DNA of 64,000 nucleotides from CBDCUW01 sp965222745 (GCA_965222745.1 CBDCUW010000005.1:3844001-3908000); one strand, 5' to 3'. Positions 22,183-30,120 are shown, counted from the stretch's first letter. Translations and numbers: made by a program. Notes: generated by a model from the letters alone, not told the origin.

Positions 22183-22436
22183 CGAACTTGAATATGTTTC
22201 AGCCGCGGACGCTGCTTCCGCGGCTCTATCTGGGACGAATTCTGCGAGCGACAATCTGCAAGATACGCATCGACATCTTCACGACGGAATCGGATCGAGC
22301 CACGTCCAGTCCCGATCCGATAAACCGCTAATTCTCCCCGTTCGACGAGTTGGTAGATGAGGCTGGGGGAAACGCTCAGCCAGTCCGAGACTTCAGAGAC
22401 GGTTAGCAAACGCAGTTCATCAGGCAGGCTCGACAT
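22179..22436 (-). CDS. Excisionase-like HTH DNA-binding protein
   Basis: This 85-residue protein is of the MerR/excisionase (HTH_17) type. LLTVSEVSDWLSVSPSLIYQL is the helix-turn-helix and VYRIGTGRGSIRFRREDVDAYL is the wing and C-terminal helix. The frame extends upstream to 22526, but the ATG at 22436 gives the normal family start. It converges on the integrase and overlaps it by four bases. It probably acts as the recombination directionality factor or a regulator of the integrase. Its start lies inside the end of the zinc-ribbon gene upstream, suggesting coupled translation. Confidence 0.8.
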   Translation of the reverse strand: MSSLPDELRLLTVSEVSDWLSVSPSLIYQLVERGELAVYRIGTGRGSIRFRREDVDAYLADCRSQNSSQIEPRKQRPRLKHIQVR

Positions 22437-22647
22437 GATCCTGCCTCGACTCATCTTGTGCCTGCAACGCATTCGGGTCTGCCATCCAAGGTGGCCTTTG
22501 ACAAACTGCGTCCAGTGCGACACCACCGCACCTTGGACATCGTACTGCCCGGAATGGTGCGAACCACTTCGCGGTGCAACAGGCGCAAGTCATGTACCAC
22601 CAGCTAGTATTGTCACCGTCTCTATCAATCATGTTTCCCATTGTCAC
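22420..22647 (-). CDS. Small zinc-ribbon protein
   Basis: This 75-residue protein has the pattern CACC-x(13)-CPRCGG (in WWYMTCACCTAKWF and RCPRCGGVALD), consistent with a single four-cysteine zinc ribbon. The frame begins with GTG at 22647; ATG codons follow at the third and sixth positions. Its end overlaps the start of the excisionase-like gene by 17 bases, so the two are probably co-translated. No closer family is recognised. The cysteine spacing makes it more convincing than other short frames nearby. Confidence 0.5.
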   Translation of the reverse strand: MTMGNMIDRDGDNTSWWYMTCACCTAKWFAPFRAVRCPRCGGVALDAVCQRPPWMADPNALQAQDESRQDHVEPA

Positions 22648-22728
22648 AGTTGCCCCTAACTCAGAGAATTTCTCCTGCGACTATCGCGTACGTGGCTTGA
22701 GATCCGTGCTCTCGTCCATAACTGGTTA

Positions 22729-23172
22729 CTATCTCTCGTCCGTTTTTTCTGCCGCAGTTTGCCGTTCGGCGCCTCTAATTTGAAATCCATCGTCGGTTTT
22801 GACGAAACTGTCACTTTCAAGTGACTCTCTCAGTCGAAGGGCGAGCCCACGCTTTGATCGTCCATCTTTCTGTAGCTTGGCTTCAACTACGTCTCGAATC
22901 TCTTCTTCGCGAAGCACGCCATGCTGTTGAAGCGCGGCCTCGATAATTGATGTAACGTCTTGTTTGGTAGCCGCTTGCTTCTTCCCGTTCTTTCGTTCAG
23001 ATTTTGGTCCGATCAAACACGTTTTTGCACCGCGGATCTGTTTTAGCTCCGAACGAAGGCTTTGCAGCTGTTCTGCGATTGCGTGTTCCTTTGCGACCAG
23101 TTTTTCTTCTGCTTCGCTAAGTACATCGACAAAGCGTTGAACGTTTAGAACGGAGTTCTCTTCGTTCGGCAT
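22729..23172 (-). CDS. Coiled-coil protein with winged-helix-like C-terminus, unknown function
   Basis: This 147-residue protein starts at the ATG at 23172 (MPNEENSVLNVQRF); the longer frame from 23244 adds an unlikely leader. Residues about 15-50 form a strong coiled coil (SEAEEKLVAKEHAIAEQLQ). A basic linker follows, then helices (VTSIIEAALQQHGVLREEE, IRDVVEAKLQKDGRSKRG) ending in a strand-like GFQIRG that suggests a winged helix. It lies upstream of the zinc-ribbon and excisionase genes on the same strand. It may be a DNA-binding accessory factor, but this is inference. Confidence 0.65.
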   Translation of the reverse strand: MPNEENSVLNVQRFVDVLSEAEEKLVAKEHAIAEQLQSLRSELKQIRGAKTCLIGPKSERKNGKKQAATKQDVTSIIEAALQQHGVLREEEIRDVVEAKLQKDGRSKRGLALRLRESLESDSFVKTDDGFQIRGAERQTAAEKTDER

Positions 23173-23519
23173 GCTTTTACTCCTAGCTGAAATCCAATCC
23201 TGAACTGGGCCACGACATGAACTGTCCGCGCCATTTGCGAACAAGTTTGCGCGAGAAAATGATCAAAGCAAGTATTTGCAATCCGAGTCACGCTTAATCA
23301 GAACTTCTTGGAGCACATGAACCCTAGCCGTGGCAAAATCCGGTACTGCGTTTGTCGTCGTTCAATATGCTTCTGGGTCAATGGACAATTCGTTAGACAG
23401 AATTTCTTTCGAAAAAATATTCGGCTGCAATCGACTTCCTGCTCTCAAACAGTGAGATGGCGATGAACTGCAAGATGGTTTGAGGCTGTTGGCCAAGCAA
23501 CTTTTTCAATCATTCAGAA

Positions 23520-23738
23520 CAGGTGACGGCAAAGCCGAAGACATGAGGAAAACCACCGGTAAACCGAGTGGACGCCTCAACGGATGGAGAGCGGTCCAAA
23601 CCAGAGAACAGGTTTAGGCCTGTTGGGTAACCCAGCGTTCGAGAAGTTGACAGCTAACCGAAGTAGCCGGGCAGAATCCCAAATGCTCAACCTTTCCTTG
23701 CCAACGACTTTGCCAAAGGATCCGGAAATCGTTGGCAT
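23520..23738 (+). ncRNA. Structured RNA candidate, HEARO/omega-RNA-like, without a nuclease gene
   Basis: A gene-free stretch folds into many closely packed hairpins: CGGC-AAA-GCCG; GAGG...CCTC enclosing CCAC-CGG-TAAA-CCG-A-GTGG; AACAGG-TTTAGG-CCTGTT; TGGG-TAA-CCCA; then a loose segment with TGACAGCTAACCGAAGT. A final nine-base perfect stem is TGCCAACGA (23699-23707) with TCGTTGGCA (23729-23737), holding a small CTTT-GCC-AAAG inside. The order of hairpins and the A-rich loops recall the HEARO RNAs that accompany IscB nucleases. That match is from memory and not computed. No IscB gene follows, so it would be an orphan. The plus strand is assumed. Confidence 0.5.
23648..23664. repeat. Direct repeat TGACAGCTAACCGAAGT, copy 1
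   Basis: This 17-base sequence recurs 159 bases downstream at 23807 with one mismatch. It lies inside the structured RNA candidate. Confidence 0.6.
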
Positions 23739-23806
23739 CAAGTATCACAAATCCGAGACGATTTCAAATTCTTGACACGCGACAGCGTGCAGCCTACATT
23801 GGCAGA

Positions 23807-23823
23807 TGACAGTTAACCGAAGT
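23807..23823. repeat. Direct repeat TGACAGTTAACCGAAGT, copy 2
   Basis: Second copy, differing at one base, just after a hairpin (CACGC-GACA-GCGTG, 23776-23789). From here to 24046 no gene is visible; the sequence is unremarkable leader DNA of the next gene. Confidence 0.6.
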
Positions 23824-24046
23824 CTGTTGGATCACTCTTTTGTTCCCGCCCGTTAGCATGCTCTTCTTGCTACTGTGGATGCACATTTGGGAATCCATTC
23901 AGGACCTTCAGCTCGTTAGTCACGATCCTCGCCTGCTCTCTGGTCGGATCCGTAGCTTCGTTCGCTAGGCCCACAGCTTCAGAAGTATCGATGGCACGAT
24001 CCATACAAGATGGGTTGTTGTCTTTTCGTACCGACGAAGGGTCAAA

Positions 24047-25000
24047 ATGAATGAACTACTACCATATTCCTATTCCTTTGATGATTTCAGGACTAGCGAG
24101 TACTTTGGCGGTCTTAGAACCTGGCTCCGCCCCACCCGTTGTCTGACCTTCGACCATGTTGCTCGCCTCTTCCGATGGCGGCTGAGTAGACGATCACTTC
24201 GTGGGTTTCTAAATGAAGCTGCGAACGCTGATCGTCAAATTCAAGAGGTCGTTGGAGATGAGAGTGAGTACCCACATCATTCCGCGAGATTCCTTGCGAA
24301 GTTTAAGACTCCAGCTCTTCACATTCCTGGGCTCAGTTTATCTGATCCCATTCTTCAACTAACTTCGCATCAACTGGAGTCGCCGACAGCAAGCGGAGTC
24401 GACTGGATGCAAGTAGTAGAACAACTACGTGCACGTATTCCCGAAAGTGGAGGCGAGATTCGAGAAACCACCTTCTACTGCATGCGAGACTCGGTGAGGC
24501 ATTTCACTGCTCCAGATTTCTCGCTTCACGGAAATCTGCTCGACGAGTTCTTGCCGCTGCTTCGCGAACACGATGTGGTGAAAGTAAGCCGTGAGCAATT
24601 GATCCGTATTCTCGGCCAAACTGAATTTCTCCTAACGCAAAATGCTCGTGTGTTCGTCCACGAAGCGTATTTGCAAGATTTGGAGCAGAAACAGTGGGTT
24701 ACGGATCAAACACTCTATGACGATGGCTTTATCAGTGAAGCTGAAGATCCCGACGAATCCCACTTCGCTAGGTATGTACGTTATGGCGTGCCACATGCTT
24801 GTAGATGCTTCCCGCGAGGATTCCCCAAAAACAGGGAAGACCTAGAGGCTCGGATCGCGAGGAATGCGACAGGAGAACAAGAAGTGGAAACGAAGATGAC
24901 CTTCGTTGGTGTTCTCTCCGCCGAGCTACTTGCATCACTATGCGATTCCCTGCGGGATCGTGCGAAAGAATCTCGTCGACTCAACTACGAATTCTATTGA
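24047..25000 (+). CDS. Unknown island protein, 317 residues
   Basis: I do not recognise this protein. It starts with an ATG (MNELLPYSYSFDDFRTSEYF) after AAGGGT. It has an N-terminal basic patch (RWRLSRRSLRGFL) and a mainly helical predicted body. The C-terminal region is rich in charged residues. No signal peptide, membrane segment, Walker motif or metal cluster is visible. Codon use is less GC-rich than the chromosomal genes to the left, in line with transfer. It is the first gene of the accessory run ending near 30400. Its gap to the next gene is 180 bases. Confidence 0.7.
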   Translation: MNELLPYSYSFDDFRTSEYFGGLRTWLRPTRCLTFDHVARLFRWRLSRRSLRGFLNEAANADRQIQEVVGDESEYPHHSARFLAKFKTPALHIPGLSLSDPILQLTSHQLESPTASGVDWMQVVEQLRARIPESGGEIRETTFYCMRDSVRHFTAPDFSLHGNLLDEFLPLLREHDVVKVSREQLIRILGQTEFLLTQNARVFVHEAYLQDLEQKQWVTDQTLYDDGFISEAEDPDESHFARYVRYGVPHACRCFPRGFPKNREDLEARIARNATGEQEVETKMTFVGVLSAELLASLCDSLRDRAKESRRLNYEFY

Positions 25001-25180
25001 GTCGTCAATTCCGACCGATCAGTCTCCGCGGTGACTTCGTCGTATTTCACGGCCAGTCTCCCAGCCGGTCGTCGGCACCCACCCCATAGCAACAACCGTC
25101 ACCCATTCGGATGTTCCATAGAAACGGCGGGCTGTGAGCAAAAGCACCGTAATTCACGGTTTTCAGTCCAGAGTCCGACG

Positions 25181-25864
25181 ATGAACCGTTCCCAAGTTTT
25201 TCTGACACAAGGTCCGACAACTTCGCCGACATCGTCTTGGACAAAACGTGACGAAGAGATTTTGTATGCCATGAGCACACAGGTTCGCATTTTCACCGAA
25301 GAACAACTCATCTCCACTTACTGGAAGCCAGGAAGCGATCCTGGGCGAAAGAGAGTCGCCCTGCTTCGAAAGGCAGGTTTGCTCAATAGGCACCGGGTGC
25401 AAGTCAACACCCTCCCTCAAATGCGAGAGCCCGTTCTGAGATGGCGTCCAGGTGAGCCTGTGCCACGAAACGAAGAGGAGATCTCGTACAAGCTTTGTAG
25501 CCGCTGGACAAAAGTGACTAGCTCAACGGTTGTCTACGTGGCCTCACAAAAGACCGCGAACCTATTTGGCAGAACAAGTCGTTACCAAGGTCTTCCTGGT
25601 GCACTTGAGATCGCTCACGACCTTTGTCTGACTGAGATCTTTTGCAACTACCGGCGAGCAAATCCGGAATTGATTTCAAAGTGGATGGGTGAGGACGCCA
25701 TTCCAAAACGCCACGGCGTGAAAGCCCCCGACGCTTGGCTTCTCGAAGGAGACGGCCAACCAATTCGTCTTATTGAGCAGGGAGGACACTACTCCGCGAT
25801 GAGAATTGCCGAGTCGCTAGGGTACGCCGTAAACGAACTGAATGTGGAGTTTGAGCTGTGGTAA
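25181..25864 (+). CDS. Replication-relaxation-like winged-helix protein
   Basis: This 227-residue protein has an N-terminal winged-helix region (TKRDEEILYAMSTQVRIFTEEQL with GRKRVALLRKAGLLNRHRV). Its C-terminal part, KAPDAWLLEGDGQPIRLIEQGGHY, has the D...E-x-G layout seen in replication-relaxation proteins of mobile elements. The ATG at 25181 is preferred to the open frame start at 25031. It overlaps the next gene by seven bases. Proteins of this group are thought to act in initiation of replication or transfer of integrative elements; the assignment here is by pattern only. Confidence 0.55.
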   Translation: MNRSQVFLTQGPTTSPTSSWTKRDEEILYAMSTQVRIFTEEQLISTYWKPGSDPGRKRVALLRKAGLLNRHRVQVNTLPQMREPVLRWRPGEPVPRNEEEISYKLCSRWTKVTSSTVVYVASQKTANLFGRTSRYQGLPGALEIAHDLCLTEIFCNYRRANPELISKWMGEDAIPKRHGVKAPDAWLLEGDGQPIRLIEQGGHYSAMRIAESLGYAVNELNVEFELW

Positions 25865-26274
25865 AGAACGGAAAAAGAAATACACGAATCAGGATCGGCG
25901 AGAGGGATGAGCATGTTCTCGAGCACATCAATCTTCACACCATCAGCACCAAGGAAGCTCTTCGCAAACTTCCTTGTTTCGATGGAGCGTCCAAAGACTC
26001 CGTGGCAACGCTCTACCGGAGGTTGACTGACGGTGGATATATCGATTCAGAATCGCTCTATGGTCAGCGTCGCTACATGTTTCTCACCAAACGTGGGCTT
26101 GATGCGATCGCTGCAAAGCACAGAAAGGAAAGTGGCGAGCCTCTTTCTATGGGTCCACTGTCATCAGGCGCTTTCAAAAGGCCACCAATGGGCGCTTTCG
26201 CTCAGCCACCAACCCCCCAAGCATTTCTTTTCGCACCAGGTCCCTACGCCAGTCATTTACGGGATTTGGTGTGA
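25858..26274 (+). pseudogene. Winged-helix protein gene cut by MITE copy 1
   Basis: The reading frame starts with GTG inside the end of the previous gene. It encodes about 100 genuine residues: a winged-helix part (VLEHINLHTISTKEALRKL and VATLYRRLTDGGYIDSE) and an RRYMFLTKRGLDAIA wing. From 26159 the frame runs into a 194-base MITE and adds 38 foreign residues ending HLRDLV. The original 3' end is missing, and the DNA beyond the MITE is in another frame. It may still give a shortened protein with its DNA-binding part intact. Confidence 0.7.
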
Positions 26275-26352
26275 AAAGAAATGCGGGGCGTCCCCCAAAA
26301 GGTGGAAAGGCCAAAGCGCCTATCGCTGGCTGAGATTCAGCGCTCGGTGACA
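26159..26352. mobile_element. IS21-type MITE, copy 1 (194 bp)
   Basis: It starts TGTCATCAGGCGCTTTC and ends CAGCGCTCGGTGACA. The ends form an imperfect inverted repeat with GGCGCTTT and GGCCACC-like sub-repeats, closely like the ends of the IS21-type element at 39430. It is identical to the copy at 27604. No flanking duplication is found (GGTCCAC on the left, TCAGAGC on the right). It has no transposase gene, so it would need IstA/IstB in trans. Confidence 0.85.
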
Positions 26353-26353
26353 T

Positions 26354-26743
26354 CAGAGCTACCTCACTCTCACTACAGATCACTCGCCATCGGACTTTGG
26401 TGGGTTCGGATTCCTGATCAACCACCACTATCCACTTACGCTTCGCGAACGCAATCGACGACATCATTTAGCACTGCCAAAGATGCCCGGAACGTTCTTT
26501 CAGACCCCGCCGGCAATCCTGAAATTCCCGTCTGAGGAAAGGAAGATGAATGAGAAACAGCTCTCACGACCTTCTAGTGACAATCGTAAATCCGCAATTG
26601 AAGAGCAACCAACTGCACCACCAGTCGCCTCCAGCATTGCAGACGCGTTCGCAAAGGCAAATCAAGAACAGGAAGACAGGTTTAATGAACAGAGGGCTGT
26701 GGCCAAGAAACGCAACTCGAAGAAACGCGGCAAGAAGCGATGA
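26354..26743 (+). pseudogene. 3' remnant of an unknown gene after MITE copy 1
   Basis: Immediately after the MITE a frame is open for 129 codons with protein-like sequence: SYLTLTTDHSPSDFGGFGF, then PLTLRERNRRHHLALPKMPG and a basic C-terminus KKRNSKKRGKKR. It has no start at its left end. A possible internal start is the ATG at 26546, after GGAAAGGAAG, which would give a 65-residue basic protein. It is read here as the tail of a larger gene lost at the MITE junction. The end overlaps the next start as ATGA. Confidence 0.55.
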
Positions 26744-26895
26744 CCACTACTCAATCACTGACCACGCTACCGCCTTCCTATGGCTATGGACTGGACTTCT
26801 TCTCACGTCAGCGATTTGTTGCTCTGCAAGCCAAGCATGACTGCAACATTACATTTGAGAACAACAACTCCCCTTCAGGAGCAGATGATCAATGA
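26740..26895 (+). CDS. Small unknown protein in an ATGA-coupled run, 51 residues
   Basis: The ATG overlaps the upstream stop as ATGA, and its own TGA overlaps the next ATG the same way (26892). The peptide begins MTTTQSLTTLPPSYGYGLDF and ends with a polar tail. Two perfect four-base overlaps make a real gene likely despite the size. Function is unknown. Confidence 0.55.
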   Translation: MTTTQSLTTLPPSYGYGLDFFSRQRFVALQAKHDCNITFENNNSPSGADDQ

Positions 26896-27719
26896 CCGAC
26901 GGTAAACGATCAATCGACGACAAGAAGAAGCAACAGCAAAAAAAGCAAACGCCTTCGGCAAGTGTCGAGCTAGCTAAGCGCCAGCAACAAATGCAGGCTC
27001 AGCTAAATGCGATTGGTCGCCGGATGGATCAGAAAAAATCCAACTGGAGTAGCGTGCTAATCATCGCACTTGGCCTATTCGCTGGCTGCCTAACGATTGC
27101 TGCAGTGGTTTCGCGTCAATCAAAGTCCGCAACTCTCAGTGCAACTCTGAATGCGATGGAGCGTCAGGCGATTGGTGATGTCGTCACCATCGAATCAATC
27201 AACCGTGCTGAAATTCAAGCTCACCTGATGAGAATTGCAACTGTCGATGCACAGCTCAACACAATTGAAAACGAAGCAGGGCTCTTGGTATCCACCACCA
27301 CAGAGTTGCTCCACAATGAAACTGGCAAGCGAATCGCCTCCGATGAAGCATTCGTTGAGAGATTCAAGGTATTGAAGCGTCAGGCTTCCTTACTTGAAGA
27401 TGCTTCGCTAGCACCTTTTCGCACACGGCTAAAATCATTCGAAGCTCCGCTTCGCGAAGCTCTCGCCAACGCAACTCGGTTCAATCCAAAGGAAGCTTCA
27501 ACAGATCGACTAGCGGAACTAGAGAAAGAGGTCTTCGCGTACCGAGAACGATTCGGCGATGTGCTTGAGGATCTTAATTCGGTCCTCGCTGCGGCCCAGG
27601 ACCTGTCATCAGGCGCTTTCAAAAGGCCACCAATGGGCGCTTTCGCTCAGCCACCAACCCCCCAAGCATTTCTTTTCGCACCAGGTCCCTACGCCAGTCA
27701 TTTACGGGATTTGGTGTGA
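26892..27719 (+). pseudogene. Membrane coiled-coil protein, 5' part, split by MITE copy 2
   Basis: The N-terminal 237 residues are native. A lysine/glutamine-rich start (KKKQQQKKQ) is followed by one membrane segment near residues 52-75 (VLIIALGLFAGCLTIAAVV) and long helical coiled-coil sequence. At codon 238 the frame enters the MITE and ends after 38 foreign residues. The 3' part continues at 27798. Removing the MITE and one duplication joins the two parts in frame as AAAQDLKPSPETLE, giving 582 residues. The gene is coupled to the small gene upstream by ATGA. The role is unknown; the topology suggests a membrane-anchored structural or transfer protein. Confidence 0.75.
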
Positions 27720-27797
27720 AAAGAAATGCGGGGCGTCCCCCAAAAGGTGGAAAGGCCAAAGCGCCTATCGCTGGCTGAGATTCAGCGCTCGGTGACA
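27604..27797. mobile_element. IS21-type MITE, copy 2 (194 bp), with 7-bp target duplication
   Basis: The sequence is identical to the copy at 26159. It is flanked by CAGGACC at 27597-27603 and 27798-27804, a clear target-site duplication. Element plus duplication is 201 bases, so the host frame is kept, but the element carries an in-frame stop at 27717. Confidence 0.92.
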
Positions 27798-28841
27798 CAG
27801 GACCTGAAGCCGTCACCTGAGACTCTCGAATTCGTGATTCATTCCCAGCGCTTTGAAAAGATGGATCGGATCGCAGACGTCATCCGGCGCCGGGAGGAGA
27901 TTGAAGACGAAACTAAGCTACTTAGAGAAGAAGAGAGTCTCCGCAAGGAAAAGGAGAAACTTCGTTCAGTCAGGTTGGAGCAAGAGAAAGAACAGCAGGA
28001 GAAGGAGCAGGCCCGCGTATTGCATTCCTCTAGGATCAGAACCACTGATGGACTCAGACGTGCGATCGCGGATCTCAACAGCACGACGTCTGGTGAAAGA
28101 AAAGCACGCTACTTGATCCAACAGGGCTGGCCTTTCATCGCTGGTCCCGTTCCAAACGCCGCCTTTGACGATGATGAACACGAATTCTGGACTAAGAGCA
28201 AGACATCCAAAGCGCAAACGGCAGTCCTTTGGCAGGAAGAGCTTCTGGTCAGGTTCTACTACGATCAAGACGATGCAGCTGAACTATTTCTTCACTGGTA
28301 CATGGTCCATGTTGCTGATGTCCAGTCCTTCAAGGGGATTTGTCCAAAAACCTTAACCGCAGTTGTTGCGGCCATGCGTCCCGCGATCGAAGCCGTTTTC
28401 AGACACTACCCGTCCGCTTTCGTCACTGGTTCCAAACCACAACAGGCACTCAGAGACCCGTATGACTACAGGTCAAACATTGCCCGGTCTTATCCGGAAG
28501 CCACACTGAAGATTTACTCGTGGCTTCCACTAATCGAACGAACTGCACTGCCTGCTTATCAGCTCCGCTCGCACGCCTTGTATGAGAGAGCAAACCGTTA
28601 TGATGCACGCATCAAGGACGACCTTTCTCTGATGGAACTAAGGCTCGCCAACCTATACGCCACGTATAACAAACAGCGCCTTAGAGACGAATACTGGGCG
28701 AAGGAAAAAGACCCTAACTACTCGCCTCCAAAACGGATGGCGACTCAACACCAAAAAGCACGGTCATTTCCAGTTGCCTCAGCCGACTACGATCCCTTCG
28801 CGAATGATTCGCTTGCACGAGATCCCTTTGCAGGCATGTGA
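27798..28841 (+). pseudogene. Membrane coiled-coil protein, 3' part, split by MITE copy 2
   Basis: This is the native C-terminal part of the gene begun at 26892 (345 residues after the duplication). A highly charged coiled coil (RRREEIEDETKLLREEESL) leads to a mixed domain with WPFIAGPVPNAAFDDDEHEF and YSWLPLIERTALPAYQL, ending DPFANDSLARDPFAG. An ATG within the MITE (27726) is in frame and could give a 371-residue product with 26 foreign residues at its start. Whether this is translated is unknown. Confidence 0.75.
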
Positions 28842-28894
28842 TCAATCACACCTCCTGCATTCTTGCTCCTTCTCAACTTGGTTGTTCACGTACA

Positions 28895-28944
28895 CCAATC
28901 CCGTTCGGATTGGTTTGGCTCATTGTGTCGCTTGAGCCCTAAAA
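28895..28944 (+). other. Paired-hairpin element A
   Basis: CCAATCC-CGTTC-GGATTGG is followed after TTT by GGCTCA...TGAGCC and then CCTAAAAC. The same two-hairpin layout with different stem sequences recurs at 29568. It lies between two genes and has no T run, so it is not a simple terminator. It may be an RNA element or a dispersed structural motif. Confidence 0.5.
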
Positions 28945-29111
28945 CATCGCGGCACAGGCAGACTGCCATTCTTCACTTCACTTCGTTTCATCAAGTGCTT
29001 CTCGTTGATGGCTTGTCCATCAATGGGGGGAATTAGATGAAACAACGTCCCTTTCCAGTGATCTACCCCAGGTCGTATCTGGCGAGGGCTTTTCGATGGG
29101 AGATTACCGTT

Positions 29112-29483
29112 ATGGCAATCTTTAACAGAAAGAAGAAGAAAGCGAAGAAGAAGCCTGATGACTTTGTCACAGTTGGACAAACAGAAGCTGGGATTTACTT
29201 GCCCAAACACCACGGTGATTGGGCAAAGTTCCAGTTCAATCGTGTTGTCTATCTGCATGGCAAGAAGCAGGTGTTCCGAAGTTTTGCTCCGGATCACCTA
29301 CACACGTTGATGCTGCTGCTTCGAGACACAGCAATCTGGTACTTGGACAAAGGGAGGCTACCCCGGTGGCTGAACGATGAACTGGTAGCAATTGCCGAAA
29401 CTCTAGCAGCGGCCCACGTTGCTGTTGGCGAGGCGAGGCAGGTTCATTTTGTTCCTCCAAGCGATCGCCCTTCTAAGAAATAG
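29112..29483 (+). CDS. Small basic unknown protein, 123 residues
   Basis: I do not recognise it. The ATG at 29112 gives MAIFNRKKKKAKKKPDDF, a very basic start. The following part, VGQTEAGIYLPKHHGDWAKF and VYLHGKKQVFRSFAPDHLH, looks like a compact alpha/beta domain. An earlier in-frame ATG at 29037 would add 25 residues. It is followed by a good terminator at 29495, so it ends a transcription unit. Confidence 0.6.
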   Translation: MAIFNRKKKKAKKKPDDFVTVGQTEAGIYLPKHHGDWAKFQFNRVVYLHGKKQVFRSFAPDHLHTLMLLLRDTAIWYLDKGRLPRWLNDELVAIAETLAAAHVAVGEARQVHFVPPSDRPSKK

Positions 29484-29494
29484 GCATTCTGCCG

Positions 29495-29532
29495 GACAGG
29501 TTCTCAGGGTCCTCCTGAGACCTGTCTTTTTT
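29495..29532 (+). terminator. Rho-independent terminator
   Basis: GACAGGTTCTCAGG pairs with CTGAGACCTGTC and is followed directly by TTTTTT. It lies eleven bases after the stop of the basic protein gene. Confidence 0.88.
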
Positions 29533-29567
29533 CTTGTATCACGAGCTCGATTCGTAGTGCAAGAAAC

Positions 29568-29615
29568 GAATCCCTCACGGATTCATTTGGCTCACTGCTC
29601 ACCGAGCCCAAAAAC
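29568..29615 (+). other. Paired-hairpin element B
   Basis: GAATCC-CTCAC-GGATTC, a short ATTT spacer, then GGCTC...GAGCC and CCAAAAAC. The order, loop size and 3' tail match element A at 28895 while the stem bases differ, which suggests covariation. The rest of the 310-base gap (29484-29793) holds only the terminator and leader sequence. Confidence 0.5.
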
Positions 29616-29793
29616 ATGAGCGGAACCCCAGTGTATCACCGAAGACCTGTCATCTCTCCGAAGGTTTTGAAAAGCACATTTCCATCACACTGCAATTGCA
29701 GATGCTGAACGAATTCTGCTCTCAGGTTTTGCCTTTTCAGGCAGTTCCCTGGCGCGACAGCCAGGTTTTACCAACGCAAAACAAGGAGGAATT

Positions 29794-30033
29794 ATGCAAC
29801 CAATTATGGACATTGAACTAGTAGCAACGATTGCGATTCTTGTGGTTGTCTCAGTCGTGGTCTCTGACGGGCTCAAGTTGCTGACTCGACTATTGGATTG
29901 GCTTATCCATGGCGAGCCGCTTTTTGAGGAAGACGGCATCCCGATAAGGCTCTGCAAGAAACTTGTCCGCGCGGTAGCGTGGGTGAGCTACGCAGCGCTT
30001 ATCTACGGTGCATCGTATCTCGCATTTACGTGA
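29794..30033 (+). CDS. Small two-segment membrane protein, 79 residues
   Basis: The ATG is preceded by a strong ribosome-binding site, AAGGAGGA. The protein has an N-terminal hydrophobic segment (VATIAILVVVSVVVS) and a second one near the end (VSYAALIYGASYLAF), with a charged middle. It is probably an inner-membrane protein. A strong terminator follows after eight bases. Function is unknown. Confidence 0.7.
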   Translation: MQPIMDIELVATIAILVVVSVVVSDGLKLLTRLLDWLIHGEPLFEEDGIPIRLCKKLVRAVAWVSYAALIYGASYLAFT

Positions 30034-30040
30034 TGTCACC

Positions 30041-30083
30041 AACCCCGTTCAGTCGCATTTAGACTGGGCGGGGTTTCTTTTTT
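30041..30083 (+). terminator. Rho-independent terminator
   Basis: AACCCCG (30041-30047) pairs with CGGGGTT (30069-30075), with an inner CAGTC/GACTG stem and a T-rich tail TTTCTTTTTT. Confidence 0.9.
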
Positions 30084-30120
30084 CCAGCGTTTGCTTCGGG
30101 GCTTTGTCCATGGTACGTCT

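Noticed and set aside
21136..22254. 372-codon minus-strand frame opposite the integrase
   Set aside because: The integrase has all catalytic motifs; the antisense frame has none.
23584..23775. 63-codon frame inside the structured RNA candidate
   Set aside because: The hairpins explain the DNA better, and the peptide shows no domain features.
26281..26535. 84-codon frame starting in MITE copy 1
   Set aside because: The first 26 codons come from the MITE, and the following sequence is better read in another phase.
28895..29615. Paired hairpins as integron attC sites
   Set aside because: They lack the RYYYAAC and GTTRRRY core boxes and no integron integrase is present.
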